From a virus: DNA of 20,016 nucleotides. Shown here one piece after another: positions 14,000 through 19,881 of the stretch (positions within the stretch are counted from its first letter, which is position 1; every line of letters starts with the position of its first letter). Location of the stretch: positions 1-20,016 of the IMG/VR virus record IMGVR_UViG_3300034105_000842; one strand, 5' to 3'. The notes below the pieces were generated by a model. The model ran no database searches and was not told the DNA's origin. It saw only the letters and a program-made list of their open reading frames with translations. The position numbers were made by a program, and so were the translations under genes.

Positions 14000-14115
14000 T
14001 GGCAAAGTCAGCAAATAAAAATAAAAAGGGTGGAGCAGGTTCTGCTAATAATAAAAAGCAGAACTCAGGAAACGCAAACGCAAACAAAGCGAAGAACGGC
14101 GGAAAGAAAAAGTGA
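13999..14115 (+). CDS. Lysine/asparagine-rich 38-residue basic protein
   Basis: A 38-codon reading frame that starts in the stop of the previous gene (TAATG). It is built almost only of K, N, G, A and S (MAKSANKNKKGG..., ending NGGKKK), with about a third lysine and no acidic residue. It has no membrane segment or recognisable fold and is probably disordered. The tight coupling, a clean stop and a gene starting seven bases later argue that it is translated. It could bind nucleic acid or the acidic tail of the preceding membrane protein; both are guesses. Confidence 0.55.
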   Translation: MAKSANKNKKGGAGSANNKKQNSGNANANKAKNGGKKK

Positions 14116-14121
14116 GGTATT

Positions 14122-14316
14122 ATGCCACGCGAATGGAATACTCCAATTCGGGAACCTTGGAATCCTGTAATTAAAAAGTGCCTTGATGCTGTCGATGAGC
14201 ACATCAAGGCATATGTTAAAACAGGAGATGACTGGCACATATTACAAGCAGAAATATTAAGAAAGTATGTAAAAGATTTGAAAGTTTGGATTCATAGACA
14301 AGAGGGGCGAGAATGA
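14122..14316 (+). CDS. Hypothetical protein, 64 residues
   Basis: A small soluble, charged, mostly helical protein (MPREWNTPIREPWNPVIKKCLD...). It has a proline/tryptophan-rich start, a predicted helix over about 16-31 (VIKKCLDAVDEHIKAY), and a second helix over about 36-60. I do not recognise a family. It has a GTGAGGT ribosome-site-like sequence just upstream, and its stop overlaps the next start (ATGA), consistent with a real coupled late gene. Confidence 0.65.
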   Translation: MPREWNTPIREPWNPVIKKCLDAVDEHIKAYVKTGDDWHILQAEILRKYVKDLKVWIHRQEGRE

Positions 14317-15059
14317 AAAAACTCCTTTCATCAATTGGTTTATCATTAACTCTGACATTTCCAGCAACAGCTAGTTCGTTGGAAAAGAAACAACCAACAG
14401 TTCCAGCATACAGCCTCGCTGCAATGGGTTGTATGATACTCCGAGAATGTACAGAAGGAGTAGAACAACTTACACCAGACTCTGCGTTCTTATCTGGTAA
14501 AGAGTTTGATAACTTCAGAACAGAAATCAAATCTATTCTGGTAGCACTGAATAAACTGAATGTTCCAGTTTATGTTGGTCCGAGTAGATACTTCACACCA
14601 CGAACGATAGGTTTATACAAACCAGAATACAATCGTTTCTTTATCAATGAGGAACTCTTAAAGGACCCAAGAGAGTTTTTAGGAACAATGAGGCACGAAG
14701 GATGGCACGTTGTTCAGGACTGTATGGGTGGTGGAATCAAAACTTCTTTTATGGCACAAGTCCACCAGGACTCAGAGATTCCTGCTTGGGTAATGAAGAT
14801 GACTAAACTATCTTATGAATCTATGGGTCAGAGTCGTGCTGTGCCTTGGGAAGCAGATGCCAACTGGGCAGAAGAACAGTCTGGTCAAACTGTGAAGCAT
14901 TTGGAAATGTGTGCTAAAGGTCCTTTGTGGGAACAGGTAAGACCAACACCTATGACAATGGAGTGGTTGATTGGTTGTGGGTGGATGAAACCACAAGAAG
15001 GATATAAAGAATACACACCAAACAAAAAGTCAGATTATTGTGTAGAAGGTAAATACTGA
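14313..15059 (+). CDS. Exported HExxH zinc-peptidase-like protein
   Basis: A 248-residue protein with a signal peptide (MKKLLSSIGLSLTLTFPATASS, cleavage near 20-22), so it is exported to the periplasm or beyond. TMRHEGWHVVQD (125-136) contains a zincin motif H128-E129-x-x-H132. PWEADANWAEEQ (178-189) offers a downstream glutamate (E180 or E187) as third zinc ligand, as in gluzincins. Several cysteines (40, 46, 137 and later) could form disulfides in the periplasm. A phage-encoded exported protease could help lysis or remodel the envelope, but the substrate is unknown. Its start overlaps the previous stop (ATGA), and its stop overlaps the next start (TGATG). Confidence 0.7.
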   Translation: MKKLLSSIGLSLTLTFPATASSLEKKQPTVPAYSLAAMGCMILRECTEGVEQLTPDSAFLSGKEFDNFRTEIKSILVALNKLNVPVYVGPSRYFTPRTIGLYKPEYNRFFINEELLKDPREFLGTMRHEGWHVVQDCMGGGIKTSFMAQVHQDSEIPAWVMKMTKLSYESMGQSRAVPWEADANWAEEQSGQTVKHLEMCAKGPLWEQVRPTPMTMEWLIGCGWMKPQEGYKEYTPNKKSDYCVEGKY

Positions 15060-15214
15060 TGCCTGGAAATTTTCCTTGGGGAGTTTTTATTATTCTTTCT
15101 TGTGGGCTTGCTTTTACTGCTTATGTAATCTACTACATAATGAGGTTAGCATTTGAGGAAATGAAAGATGAAGAACCTAGCAATCATTCTGTCAGCGACA
15201 AGTCTGGCAATTAG
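15059..15214 (+). CDS. Small single-helix membrane protein, 51 residues
   Basis: Starts in the stop of the preceding gene (TGATG). It encodes a short N-terminus with FPWG, one strong transmembrane helix (about 8-30, VFIILSCGLAFTAYVIYYIM) and an acidic/polar tail (FEEMKDEEPSN...). Its last 47 bases overlap the next gene in another frame. There is no recognised family. Coupled start, clean transmembrane segment and position in a run of small late membrane proteins support translation. Confidence 0.55.
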   Translation: MPGNFPWGVFIILSCGLAFTAYVIYYIMRLAFEEMKDEEPSNHSVSDKSGN

Positions 15215-15377
15215 TGCCGCACTTTGTTATGGTGCTTATGTAACTTATCAGAAAGCACAAAAGATTTTGGACAACCCAGAAGAGTTTGTTGGTGCCGTTG
15301 TAGAAAAGCAGGTCAATAAAGCATTTGAGAAACTACCTATCCCCAAACTAAATACAGAGAAGTTTAAACTTTTTTAA
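15168..15377 (+). CDS. Small N-terminally anchored membrane protein, 69 residues
   Basis: MKNLAIILSATSLAISAALCYGAYVTY forms a single N-terminal hydrophobic helix, either an uncleaved signal anchor or an export signal. It is followed by a soluble segment (QKAQKILDNPEEFVGAVVEKQVNKAFEKL) of amphipathic, possibly coiled-coil helix and a short basic end. Its first 47 bases overlap the end of the preceding small gene. No family is recognised. A spanin-like role was considered because the gene lies near lysis genes, but the protein is short and nothing specific supports it. Confidence 0.65.
   Translation: MKNLAIILSATSLAISAALCYGAYVTYQKAQKILDNPEEFVGAVVEKQVNKAFEKLPIPKLNTEKFKLF
15348..15354 (+). promoter_or_regulatory. 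Candidate late promoter box CTAAATA
   Basis: CTAAATA followed by C lies 24 bases before the nuclease ATG. The same box with the same following base and nearly the same spacing (23 bases) precedes the minus-strand gene starting at 18499. It differs from NATAAATA at one position. The call is tentative. Confidence 0.35.
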
Positions 15378-15378
15378 A

Positions 15379-15792
15379 ATGGCGGATAGAGACCCATACA
15401 TTTATAGAATCAAAGAGATTCATAAGGTAGTCGATGGAGACACTATTGACGCTGATATTGATTTGGGGTTCGATATTTCTCTTACTAAACGGATTCGCCT
15501 CGCTGGGGTTGACACTCCTGAGTCACGTACAACAAATGCGAACGAAAAGAAATACGGACTTGAATCAAAAGAATGGTTGAAGCATCGTTGTGAAGGCGCT
15601 AAAAACATTCTAATCAAGACTGAACTTCCTGACTCCACAGAAAAGTATGGAAGAATTATCGGGCATTTGTTTATCAATGATGAACCAACATCCTTGAATG
15701 AGCAGATGATTATTTCCGGTTATGCCTGGTCTTACGACGGGGGCACAAAAGTCAAGAACTTTGCTGAACTGGATGCGAAGCGTAAGAAGTAA
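15379..15792 (+). CDS. Staphylococcal-nuclease-like (thermonuclease) protein
   Basis: A 137-residue SNase-fold protein. KVVDGDTIDADI (16-27) contains the calcium-binding aspartates D19/D21. RIRLAGVDTPE (38-48) carries the catalytic R40, D45 and E48. EKYGRIIGHLF (88-98) carries the second catalytic arginine R92. All key residues of the S. aureus enzyme are therefore represented. SNases cut single- and double-stranded DNA and RNA near AT-rich sites. There is no signal peptide, so it probably acts in the host cytoplasm, for example in host DNA breakdown or phage recombination. The stop codon directly abuts the stop of the convergent minus-strand gene. Confidence 0.9.
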   Translation: MADRDPYIYRIKEIHKVVDGDTIDADIDLGFDISLTKRIRLAGVDTPESRTTNANEKKYGLESKEWLKHRCEGAKNILIKTELPDSTEKYGRIIGHLFINDEPTSLNEQMIISGYAWSYDGGTKVKNFAELDAKRKK

Positions 15793-15815
15793 TCACTTTG
15801 AGTGAAACTTTTTAT
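15793..15815. terminator. Possible weak bidirectional terminator at convergent gene ends
   Basis: TCACT-TTG-AGTGA forms a 5-bp stem (15793-15805) followed on the plus strand by AACTTTTTAT. It lies within the last codons of the minus-strand gene, just after the nuclease stop. The short stem makes this a weak candidate. Confidence 0.35.
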
Positions 15816-16488
15816 ACTGTTCTTTCTTTTGATTCTTCTGTTCTTTCTTGAGTAACTTATTGACTTTTTTAAGGGACTGACTTTTCTCAAAGGCAAAGAA
15901 TATCTGAAGTTCATAAGGAGTAAGGTCTCTACTTAAGAGTTTCTTACCCCTTACAAATAATTGTTGAACAATCGGTTTCATTTTATTTACCATCCATTCC
16001 ACCAAAGATTTGCCAACAAGAGCCGCAGCAACAGAAGCAGTAGCAGTGGTGCCAGCAAGAATAACCTGCTCTTTAGGTGGGATAGGGACTTCTCCGACGA
16101 TTGGTACTTCAATGACGGGCACTCCTAAATTTGTGTTTGTGGGTGGTTGATCGGAAATAATCCGATTATCCTGCTTTTCTTGAACAGGAATTTGGACTTG
16201 TGGTAATACTGGGGTAGTGTCTGGAAGTCCCCTAGTCTTCTCTTGTTTTTCTTCTTCTTTTTTTTCTTGCTCTGCTCTTACCGCAGCATCAAACTCTTCT
16301 TGTGTAGGAACATCAATCACAGGATATTTGATAGTCGTATCAGGCATATTAATAATCGGCATATCAATTTCAGGTATCACAGATCTCTGTGCTCTCTGAG
16401 TTACAGGAGGTTCTATCGTTGGAATGATTGGAGGACCACCAAATCTTATATCTGTTTTTGGCACATTAATTTGATTAATGGGTTCCAT
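15793..16488 (-). CDS. Proline-rich hypothetical protein, possibly membrane- or virion-associated
   Basis: A 231-residue protein. The N-terminal 150 residues are rich in proline, isoleucine and valine, with repeated short P-x-I/V units (IIPTIEPPV, VIPEIDMPII, VPVIEVPIVGEVPIPP) and a charged EQEKKEEEKQEKTR block (about 73-86), so they are probably extended. A moderately hydrophobic segment (about 147-170, VILAGTTATASVAAALVGKSLVEW) could cross or lie on a membrane. The C-terminus is strongly basic and lysine-rich. I do not recognise the family. Its start is overlapped by 14 bases by the end of the GIY-YIG gene, which looks like a later insertion separating it from the exported-protein genes upstream. 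Confidence 0.7.
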   Translation of the reverse strand: MEPINQINVPKTDIRFGGPPIIPTIEPPVTQRAQRSVIPEIDMPIINMPDTTIKYPVIDVPTQEEFDAAVRAEQEKKEEEKQEKTRGLPDTTPVLPQVQIPVQEKQDNRIISDQPPTNTNLGVPVIEVPIVGEVPIPPKEQVILAGTTATASVAAALVGKSLVEWMVNKMKPIVQQLFVRGKKLLSRDLTPYELQIFFAFEKSQSLKKVNKLLKKEQKNQKKEQYKKFHSK

Positions 16489-17092
16489 TCTTTAATTTTT
16501 CATCCCTTTTTCTTTTTTGTGCCGCCAATTGCTTTTCTCTAATTTTTTGTTTAGTTTCTTCACTCATTTTTTTACCATATTGAGAATTATTTTTCCCACT
16601 TCTATCTGGTTGATTCTCTTTCATTTTTTTTAATGCTTCTGGTGTATGTCCACCTTCAGTTGGACTTTTCCATTCACCATTTATAACTCTTTTCTTTTGT
16701 GCCTCACTAATTTTTTTTCTTACTTCTGGTCTCTTTGCTGGATTTTTATCTCCAACAAGTTTTCCTTTTGCTGCGGCACTTAATTTTTGCTTTACTTCTG
16801 GTGTATGTGAAATATATTGACTACCTCCACCTATTGTATTATTATAACCGTTTTCATAAGATTTATATTTTTCTATATAAAATGTTTCTCTTTCATCGAG
16901 ATTTGTAATATTACATTCTTCTAATAGTTGTATCTTAAAGTTTTCTTTTCCATATTTTTGAATAGCGTATGATATTGCTGTTTTTTTGCTTGGTTGTTGG
17001 TGCTCACTAAATCTTTGTTTGAGGGTTAATTTTGTTTGACCAACATACATTTTATTGTTAAGTGTATTTGTAATTAAATATATTTTTCCCAT
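16475..17092 (-). CDS. Free-standing GIY-YIG homing-type endonuclease with NUMOD3-like repeats
   Basis: A 205-residue protein from the ATG at 17092. The GIY-YIG catalytic module covers about 1-90: GKIYLITNTLNNKMYVGQTK (the IYL and YVG strands), an arginine in LKQRFSEHQ, and the metal-binding glutamate in LDERETFYIEKY, followed by YNNTIGG. The rest contains four NUMOD3-like DNA-binding helices (HTPEVKQKLS, KRPEVRKKIS, HTPEALKKMK, MSEETKQKIR), as in T4 Seg proteins and I-TevI relatives. It nicks or cuts DNA at an intron-less or neighbouring target and promotes its own spread. The gene is conspicuously AT-rich and overlaps the next gene by 14 bases. A TTG 51 bases upstream was rejected: it falls in a hairpin that appears to control this gene. 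Confidence 0.9.
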   Translation of the reverse strand: MGKIYLITNTLNNKMYVGQTKLTLKQRFSEHQQPSKKTAISYAIQKYGKENFKIQLLEECNITNLDERETFYIEKYKSYENGYNNTIGGGSQYISHTPEVKQKLSAAAKGKLVGDKNPAKRPEVRKKISEAQKKRVINGEWKSPTEGGHTPEALKKMKENQPDRSGKNNSQYGKKMSEETKQKIREKQLAAQKRKRDEKLKNGTH

Positions 17093-17094
17093 AT

Positions 17095-17152
17095 GGTTAG
17101 ACTTTGAACTTATATTATTATTTATAAAAATTGAGTAGTTCAAAGTCTAACC
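17095..17152. repeat. Perfect 16-bp inverted repeat upstream of the endonuclease start
   Basis: GGTTAGACTTTGAACT (17095-17110) and AGTTCAAAGTCTAACC (17137-17152) are exact inverted copies around a 26-base AT-rich loop. On the minus-strand transcript the 3' arm ends two bases before the endonuclease ATG, so a full hairpin would bury the ribosome-binding region. There is no following T-run, so it is not a terminator. The 5' arm begins in the stop codon of the upstream gene. Confidence 0.85.
17119..17126 (-). promoter_or_regulatory. T4-type late promoter TATAAATA inside the hairpin loop
   Basis: On the minus strand the loop of the inverted repeat reads TATAAATA. Transcription would start about six bases downstream (near 17113), after the 5' arm and just before the 3' arm, so late transcripts cannot form the hairpin and the endonuclease start would be free. 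Confidence 0.75.
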
Positions 17153-17742
17153 TATTTTTTTATTTTAGAAACAATTTGCCCATTTCCAGTCATCAAGTAA
17201 CCATTTGGTGCTGGTCCTACTACATCGGCACATATTTTTCCATAAGGACTTTCTGGGTGATAAAATACTCCTACTCTTATTTGTTCTCCACAAACTCGCA
17301 ATCTTACGAGTTCAAAATCTAAACGACTTTTTTCTGCTTCACTCTCTTGTCTTTTAATCTCTGTACGAACTCTTGCTTTACAAAGTTCTTGGAAAGATCC
17401 GTCAAGAGGTATGGAGAACCCTGCAGAGAGTCCTCCATTGAATGAATTACTTTGATATGATGTTGGATCTGTACTGCCCGCAAGACTATTGTAACCAAAG
17501 GTTTGTAAGTTTAATGTTGGACCCTGGCAAGACACACCACCACCATAAGTATTCACAGAAAAAGGACCCTGAAGCACCTGTACTGCCTGGTTGGTTACAT
17601 TACCAGTAGCAGATGCTGAGGGCCCTGCAATATTCGTATTAGATGGTGCTTCTGCAAATGCAGGAGATGCTAAACCGATTATTGCGTAAAGACTGATAAT
17701 GAGTTTGTGGTAGATTCCTCTACCGTTTTGCGATCTATCCAT
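17152..17742 (-). CDS. Exported hypothetical protein, 196 residues
   Basis: The N-terminus has a basic start and a hydrophobic core ending in an AxA-type site (LIISLYAIIGLASPAFA, then EA; cleavage near residue 30), so it is probably secreted through Sec. The mature part is Gly/Ser/Asn-rich (NTYGGGVSCQGP), then has a charged helix (about 115-145, ELCKARVRTEIKRQESEAEKSRLDFE) and a conserved-looking end (ADVVGPAPNGYLMTGNGQIV). Four cysteines could form two disulfides. The ATG lies 64 bases inside the preceding gene; no shorter start retains the signal peptide. I do not recognise the family; a structural or cell-surface role is possible. Confidence 0.65.
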   Translation of the reverse strand: MDRSQNGRGIYHKLIISLYAIIGLASPAFAEAPSNTNIAGPSASATGNVTNQAVQVLQGPFSVNTYGGGVSCQGPTLNLQTFGYNSLAGSTDPTSYQSNSFNGGLSAGFSIPLDGSFQELCKARVRTEIKRQESEAEKSRLDFELVRLRVCGEQIRVGVFYHPESPYGKICADVVGPAPNGYLMTGNGQIVSKIKK

Positions 17743-18041
17743 GTTTCTTTCGCAATTCCAGGAGTCAGATGAGTCTCACTAAACTGGAACGGAGCACCTT
17801 GCGTTTGGATTGTGTAGTTCGCTCCTGGACCTGGACGGTCAGGAATATTGATATTAGTACCAGTGACGGTATAAGATGTCCCAGTAGTATATTCTATTTG
17901 TTTGATAACTTCAACCACTTCAGTGCGAGTTTTGGTCTCGGAAGTAATTGTGCCACTCGTAAAGTTAGGAGTGACGGGTGCTGCATAACAGGGAGATATA
18001 AGTCCCGTTGCTAGCAGCAAAACGGGAGTTATATGTCTCAC
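17679..18041 (-). CDS. Exported hypothetical protein, paralog of the upstream gene (copy 2)
   Basis: A 120-residue protein with a clear signal peptide (MRHITPVLLLATGLISPCYA, then AP). The mature region contains SYTVTGTNINI, a proline/glycine turn, NYTIQTQGAPFQFSET, matching the corresponding SYSVSGTNINV ... SYAINTNGGAFTFSES of the neighbouring product. Both are therefore beta-rich exported proteins from one duplication. The cysteine before the cleavage site is preceded by proline, so it is not a convincing lipobox. The start overlaps the previous stop (ATGA), and the end overlaps the next gene by 64 bases. Function unknown. Confidence 0.65.
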   Translation of the reverse strand: MRHITPVLLLATGLISPCYAAPVTPNFTSGTITSETKTRTEVVEVIKQIEYTTGTSYTVTGTNINIPDRPGPGANYTIQTQGAPFQFSETHLTPGIAKETWIDRKTVEESTTNSLSVFTQ

Positions 18042-18499
18042 TTGAATACGCTCAATTCGATGGTTCTTTGTCCAGTCGCTGTGGTTCCTGAACCACCGGC
18101 AGTCACAGTAGGAACACCAGTGCCACTCAGAGTACCAGCAAGAGTACCTTTATCTCCACCTAACTGAGTAGTAGAGTCGCTATAAAGGTTGGGAGCAGCA
18201 ATTGTTCCAGAAGCTGCCGACTGAGTGGTGACATTAGTATCAGCAGTAATTGAAGATTCACTGAAAGTAAATGCCCCACCATTCGTGTTGATCGCATAAG
18301 AACCAGAAGTTCCAACTCCCCCAAGAGTTGTAACGTTGATATTTGTACCTGAGACTGAGTAGGAACCACCCACTCTGGTTGATTGTACCGCAGCACCCTG
18401 AACGCCTAATTGTACGGAGTCAACAATTTTAGATGTAATTTCAGCAGCAAAAGCAGGAGTAGTGAAGAATAACGAAAAGGCTAAAATGAGTCTTTTCAT
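18038..18499 (-). CDS. Exported hypothetical beta-rich protein, Gly/Thr/Ser-rich (copy 1)
   Basis: A 153-residue protein with a signal peptide (MKRLILAFSLFFTTPAFA, then AE). The mature chain is rich in Thr, Ser and Gly with short hydrophobic repeats, a low-complexity beta-structure composition resembling surface or virion decoration proteins. It shares the SYxVxGTNINx and F-x-FSE blocks with the next product. It is the first gene of the minus-strand unit and follows a CTAAATA-type late box. I do not recognise a named family; an exported structural or adhesive role is an inference from composition alone. Confidence 0.65.
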   Translation of the reverse strand: MKRLILAFSLFFTTPAFAAEITSKIVDSVQLGVQGAAVQSTRVGGSYSVSGTNINVTTLGGVGTSGSYAINTNGGAFTFSESSITADTNVTTQSAASGTIAAPNLYSDSTTQLGGDKGTLAGTLSGTGVPTVTAGGSGTTATGQRTIELSVFK

Positions 18500-18522
18500 T
18501 GTTCGAGTGTAAACACTGCAAG

Positions 18523-18529
18523 TATTTAG
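18523..18529 (-). promoter_or_regulatory. Candidate late promoter box CTAAATA for the minus-strand unit
   Basis: On the minus strand CTAAATAC ends 23 bases before the ATG of the first exported protein, a spacing like that of the TATAAATA box at 12263 and the CTAAATA box at 15348. A short AGTGT-AA-ACACT inverted repeat (18506-18517) lies at the expected transcript start. Confidence 0.4.
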
Positions 18530-18561
18530 TGACCCACCTTCATTTCAGGCATTTCAGGGGC

Positions 18562-18595
18562 TTGACACCATCAACAGACCGTAGTATGATAAATA
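18562..18595 (+). promoter_or_regulatory. psbA promoter: sigma70 type overlapping a late-type box
   Basis: TTGACA (18562-18567), 17-base spacer, TATGAT (18585-18590) is a strong housekeeping-type promoter. GATAAATA (18588-18595), matching the NATAAATA late consensus, overlaps the -10 box. psbA could therefore be transcribed both early by host polymerase and late by the phage-modified enzyme, from nearly the same start (about 18597-18601). Confidence 0.7.
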
Positions 18596-18596
18596 G

Positions 18597-18758
18597 GTAA
18601 ACAAATGTTACGGATTTCTCATAATTCTTAACATTGTTAGACACCCGTTAACCGAGACCTATGGGTGTATAAATTACGTCTCTCATATCCCGCCTGAGGG
18701 TGGCGGGAACATAGTAACACCACCATTTCCCTGATGGTCTTACTTTCTTTTAATCAAA
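18597..18758 (+). promoter_or_regulatory. Structured psbA leader of about 160 bases
   Basis: No reading frame is apparent. Three potential hairpins are visible: ACACCC (18641-18646) with GGGTGT (18663-18668); CCCGCC (18689-18694) with GGCGGG (18702-18707) around TGAGGGT; and ACCAT (18722-18726) with ATGGT (18734-18738), followed by a pyrimidine-rich run. There is no Shine-Dalgarno directly before the ATG. The leader may govern psbA mRNA stability or translation. Confidence 0.45.
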
Positions 18759-19838
18759 ATGACTGCTTCAATTGCTTCACGTCAACAATCGAATACTTGG
18801 GAACAGTTCTGCCAGTGGGTAACATCGACCGATAACCGCCTCTATGTGGGTTGGTTCGGCGTTCTGATGATTCCTTGCCTGCTTGCTGCTACTATCTGTT
18901 TCATCGTCGCCTTCATTGCCGCACCTCCGGTGGACATTGATGGTATTCGTGAACCCGTTGCTGGTTCACTCCTCTATGGAAACAACATCATCTCTGGTGC
19001 TGTAATTCCTTCGTCCAATGCGATTGGACTGCACTTCTATCCTATCTGGGAAGCCGCCAGCCTCGACGAGTGGCTCTACAACGGTGGTCCTTTCCAACTG
19101 GTTGTGTTCCACTTCCTGATTGGTATCTACGCCTATATGGGTCGTGAATGGGAACTCTCTTATCGTCTGGGGATGCGCCCTTGGATCTGTGTTGCCTACT
19201 CGGCACCTGTTGCTGCTGCGAGTGCAGTGTTCCTGGTCTATCCTTTCGGTCAAGGTTCGTTCTCTGATGCGATGCCCCTGGGTATCTCTGGTACGTTCAA
19301 CTATATGCTTGTGTTCCAGGCAGAGCACAACATCCTGATGCACCCCTTCCATATGCTTGGAGTTGCTGGTGTGTTCGGTGGTTCTCTGTTCAGTGCTATG
19401 CACGGTTCTCTGGTTACTTCCTCACTGGTTCGTGAAACCACTGAGAACGAGTCGCAGAACTATGGTTACAAGTTTGGTCAAGAAGAAGAGACCTATAACA
19501 TCGTTGCTGCTCACGGTTATTTCGGACGCCTTATTTTCCAATATGCTTCCTTCAATAACTCACGTTCACTTCACTTCTTCCTCGCCGCATGGCCTGTTGT
19601 AGGCATCTGGTTCACCGCTCTTGGTGTATCCACGATGGCATTCAACCTGAACGGTTTCAACTTCAACCAGTCCATCATTGATTCTCAGGGTCGTGTGCTC
19701 AACACTTGGGCAGACGTTCTGAACCGTGCTGGTCTTGGCATGGAAGTGATTCATGAAAGGAACGCACATAACTTTCCATTGGATCTGGCTGCTGCAGAAT
19801 CAACTCCTGTTGCTCTGACTGCACCTGCAATCGGTTGA
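18759..19838 (+). CDS. psbA: Photosystem II reaction-centre protein D1
   Basis: Complete 359-residue D1, the five-helix thylakoid protein that carries P680, the pheophytin, QB and most manganese-cluster ligands. All landmarks are at their standard numbers: E130 (the form associated with high-light D1 variants), TyrZ Y161, D170, E189, H190, P680 ligand H198, iron ligands H215 and H272, QB residues F255 and S264, manganese ligands H332, E333, H337 and D342, and the CtpA processing site after A344, with a C-terminal extension ending TAPAIG. Nothing suggests damage, and there is no intron. In cyanophages it replaces light-damaged host D1 during infection, keeping photosynthetic energy available. 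It is followed by a terminator-like hairpin and psbD. Confidence 0.98.
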   Translation: MTASIASRQQSNTWEQFCQWVTSTDNRLYVGWFGVLMIPCLLAATICFIVAFIAAPPVDIDGIREPVAGSLLYGNNIISGAVIPSSNAIGLHFYPIWEAASLDEWLYNGGPFQLVVFHFLIGIYAYMGREWELSYRLGMRPWICVAYSAPVAAASAVFLVYPFGQGSFSDAMPLGISGTFNYMLVFQAEHNILMHPFHMLGVAGVFGGSLFSAMHGSLVTSSLVRETTENESQNYGYKFGQEEETYNIVAAHGYFGRLIFQYASFNNSRSLHFFLAAWPVVGIWFTALGVSTMAFNLNGFNFNQSIIDSQGRVLNTWADVLNRAGLGMEVIHERNAHNFPLDLAAAESTPVALTAPAIG

Positions 19839-19859
19839 TATAAAACTCAAAGTTAACTT

Positions 19860-19881
19860 GGGGATCTTCGGATCCCCTTTT
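19860..19881 (+). terminator. Terminator-like hairpin between psbA and psbD
   Basis: A perfect 7-bp stem GGGGATC / GATCCCC with a UUCG-type tetraloop (TTCG), followed by TTTTCTTTT. The T-run ends only a few bases before the psbD ribosome site, leaving no room for a separate psbD promoter, so it may act as a partial terminator or a 3' processing or stabilising hairpin. Confidence 0.75.

Noticed and set aside
13664-14115. Membrane protein plus small basic protein as a toxin-antitoxin pair
   Set aside because: No toxin or antitoxin motif; the position after a lysozyme and the late promoter fit lysis genes better.
15059-15377. i-spanin/o-spanin pair
   Set aside because: Neither protein has a lipobox or the expected periplasmic length, so the call would rest on position alone.
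17093-17143. TTG start for the GIY-YIG endonuclease
   Set aside because: The extra residues are translated from the inverted repeat and its loop, and the catalytic module begins right at the ATG at 17092.
17095-17152. Inverted repeat read as a terminator or transposon end
   Set aside because: No T-run follows the stem on either strand, and no transposase or target duplication is visible; the link to the endonuclease start explains it better.
18966-19403. Minus-strand open frame opposite psbA
   Set aside because: Antisense to fully conserved psbA codons, rich in H/R/T as expected for a shadow; no start signal.
18759-19838. psbA intron, as reported in some cyanophages
   Set aside because: The D1 frame is continuous, and landmark residues keep standard numbering throughout.
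19815-19844. Possible psbD promoter (CTGACT, 18 bases, TATAAA) at the end of psbA
   Set aside because: Poor -35 match and 18-base spacing, and its transcript would run straight into the hairpin at 19860.
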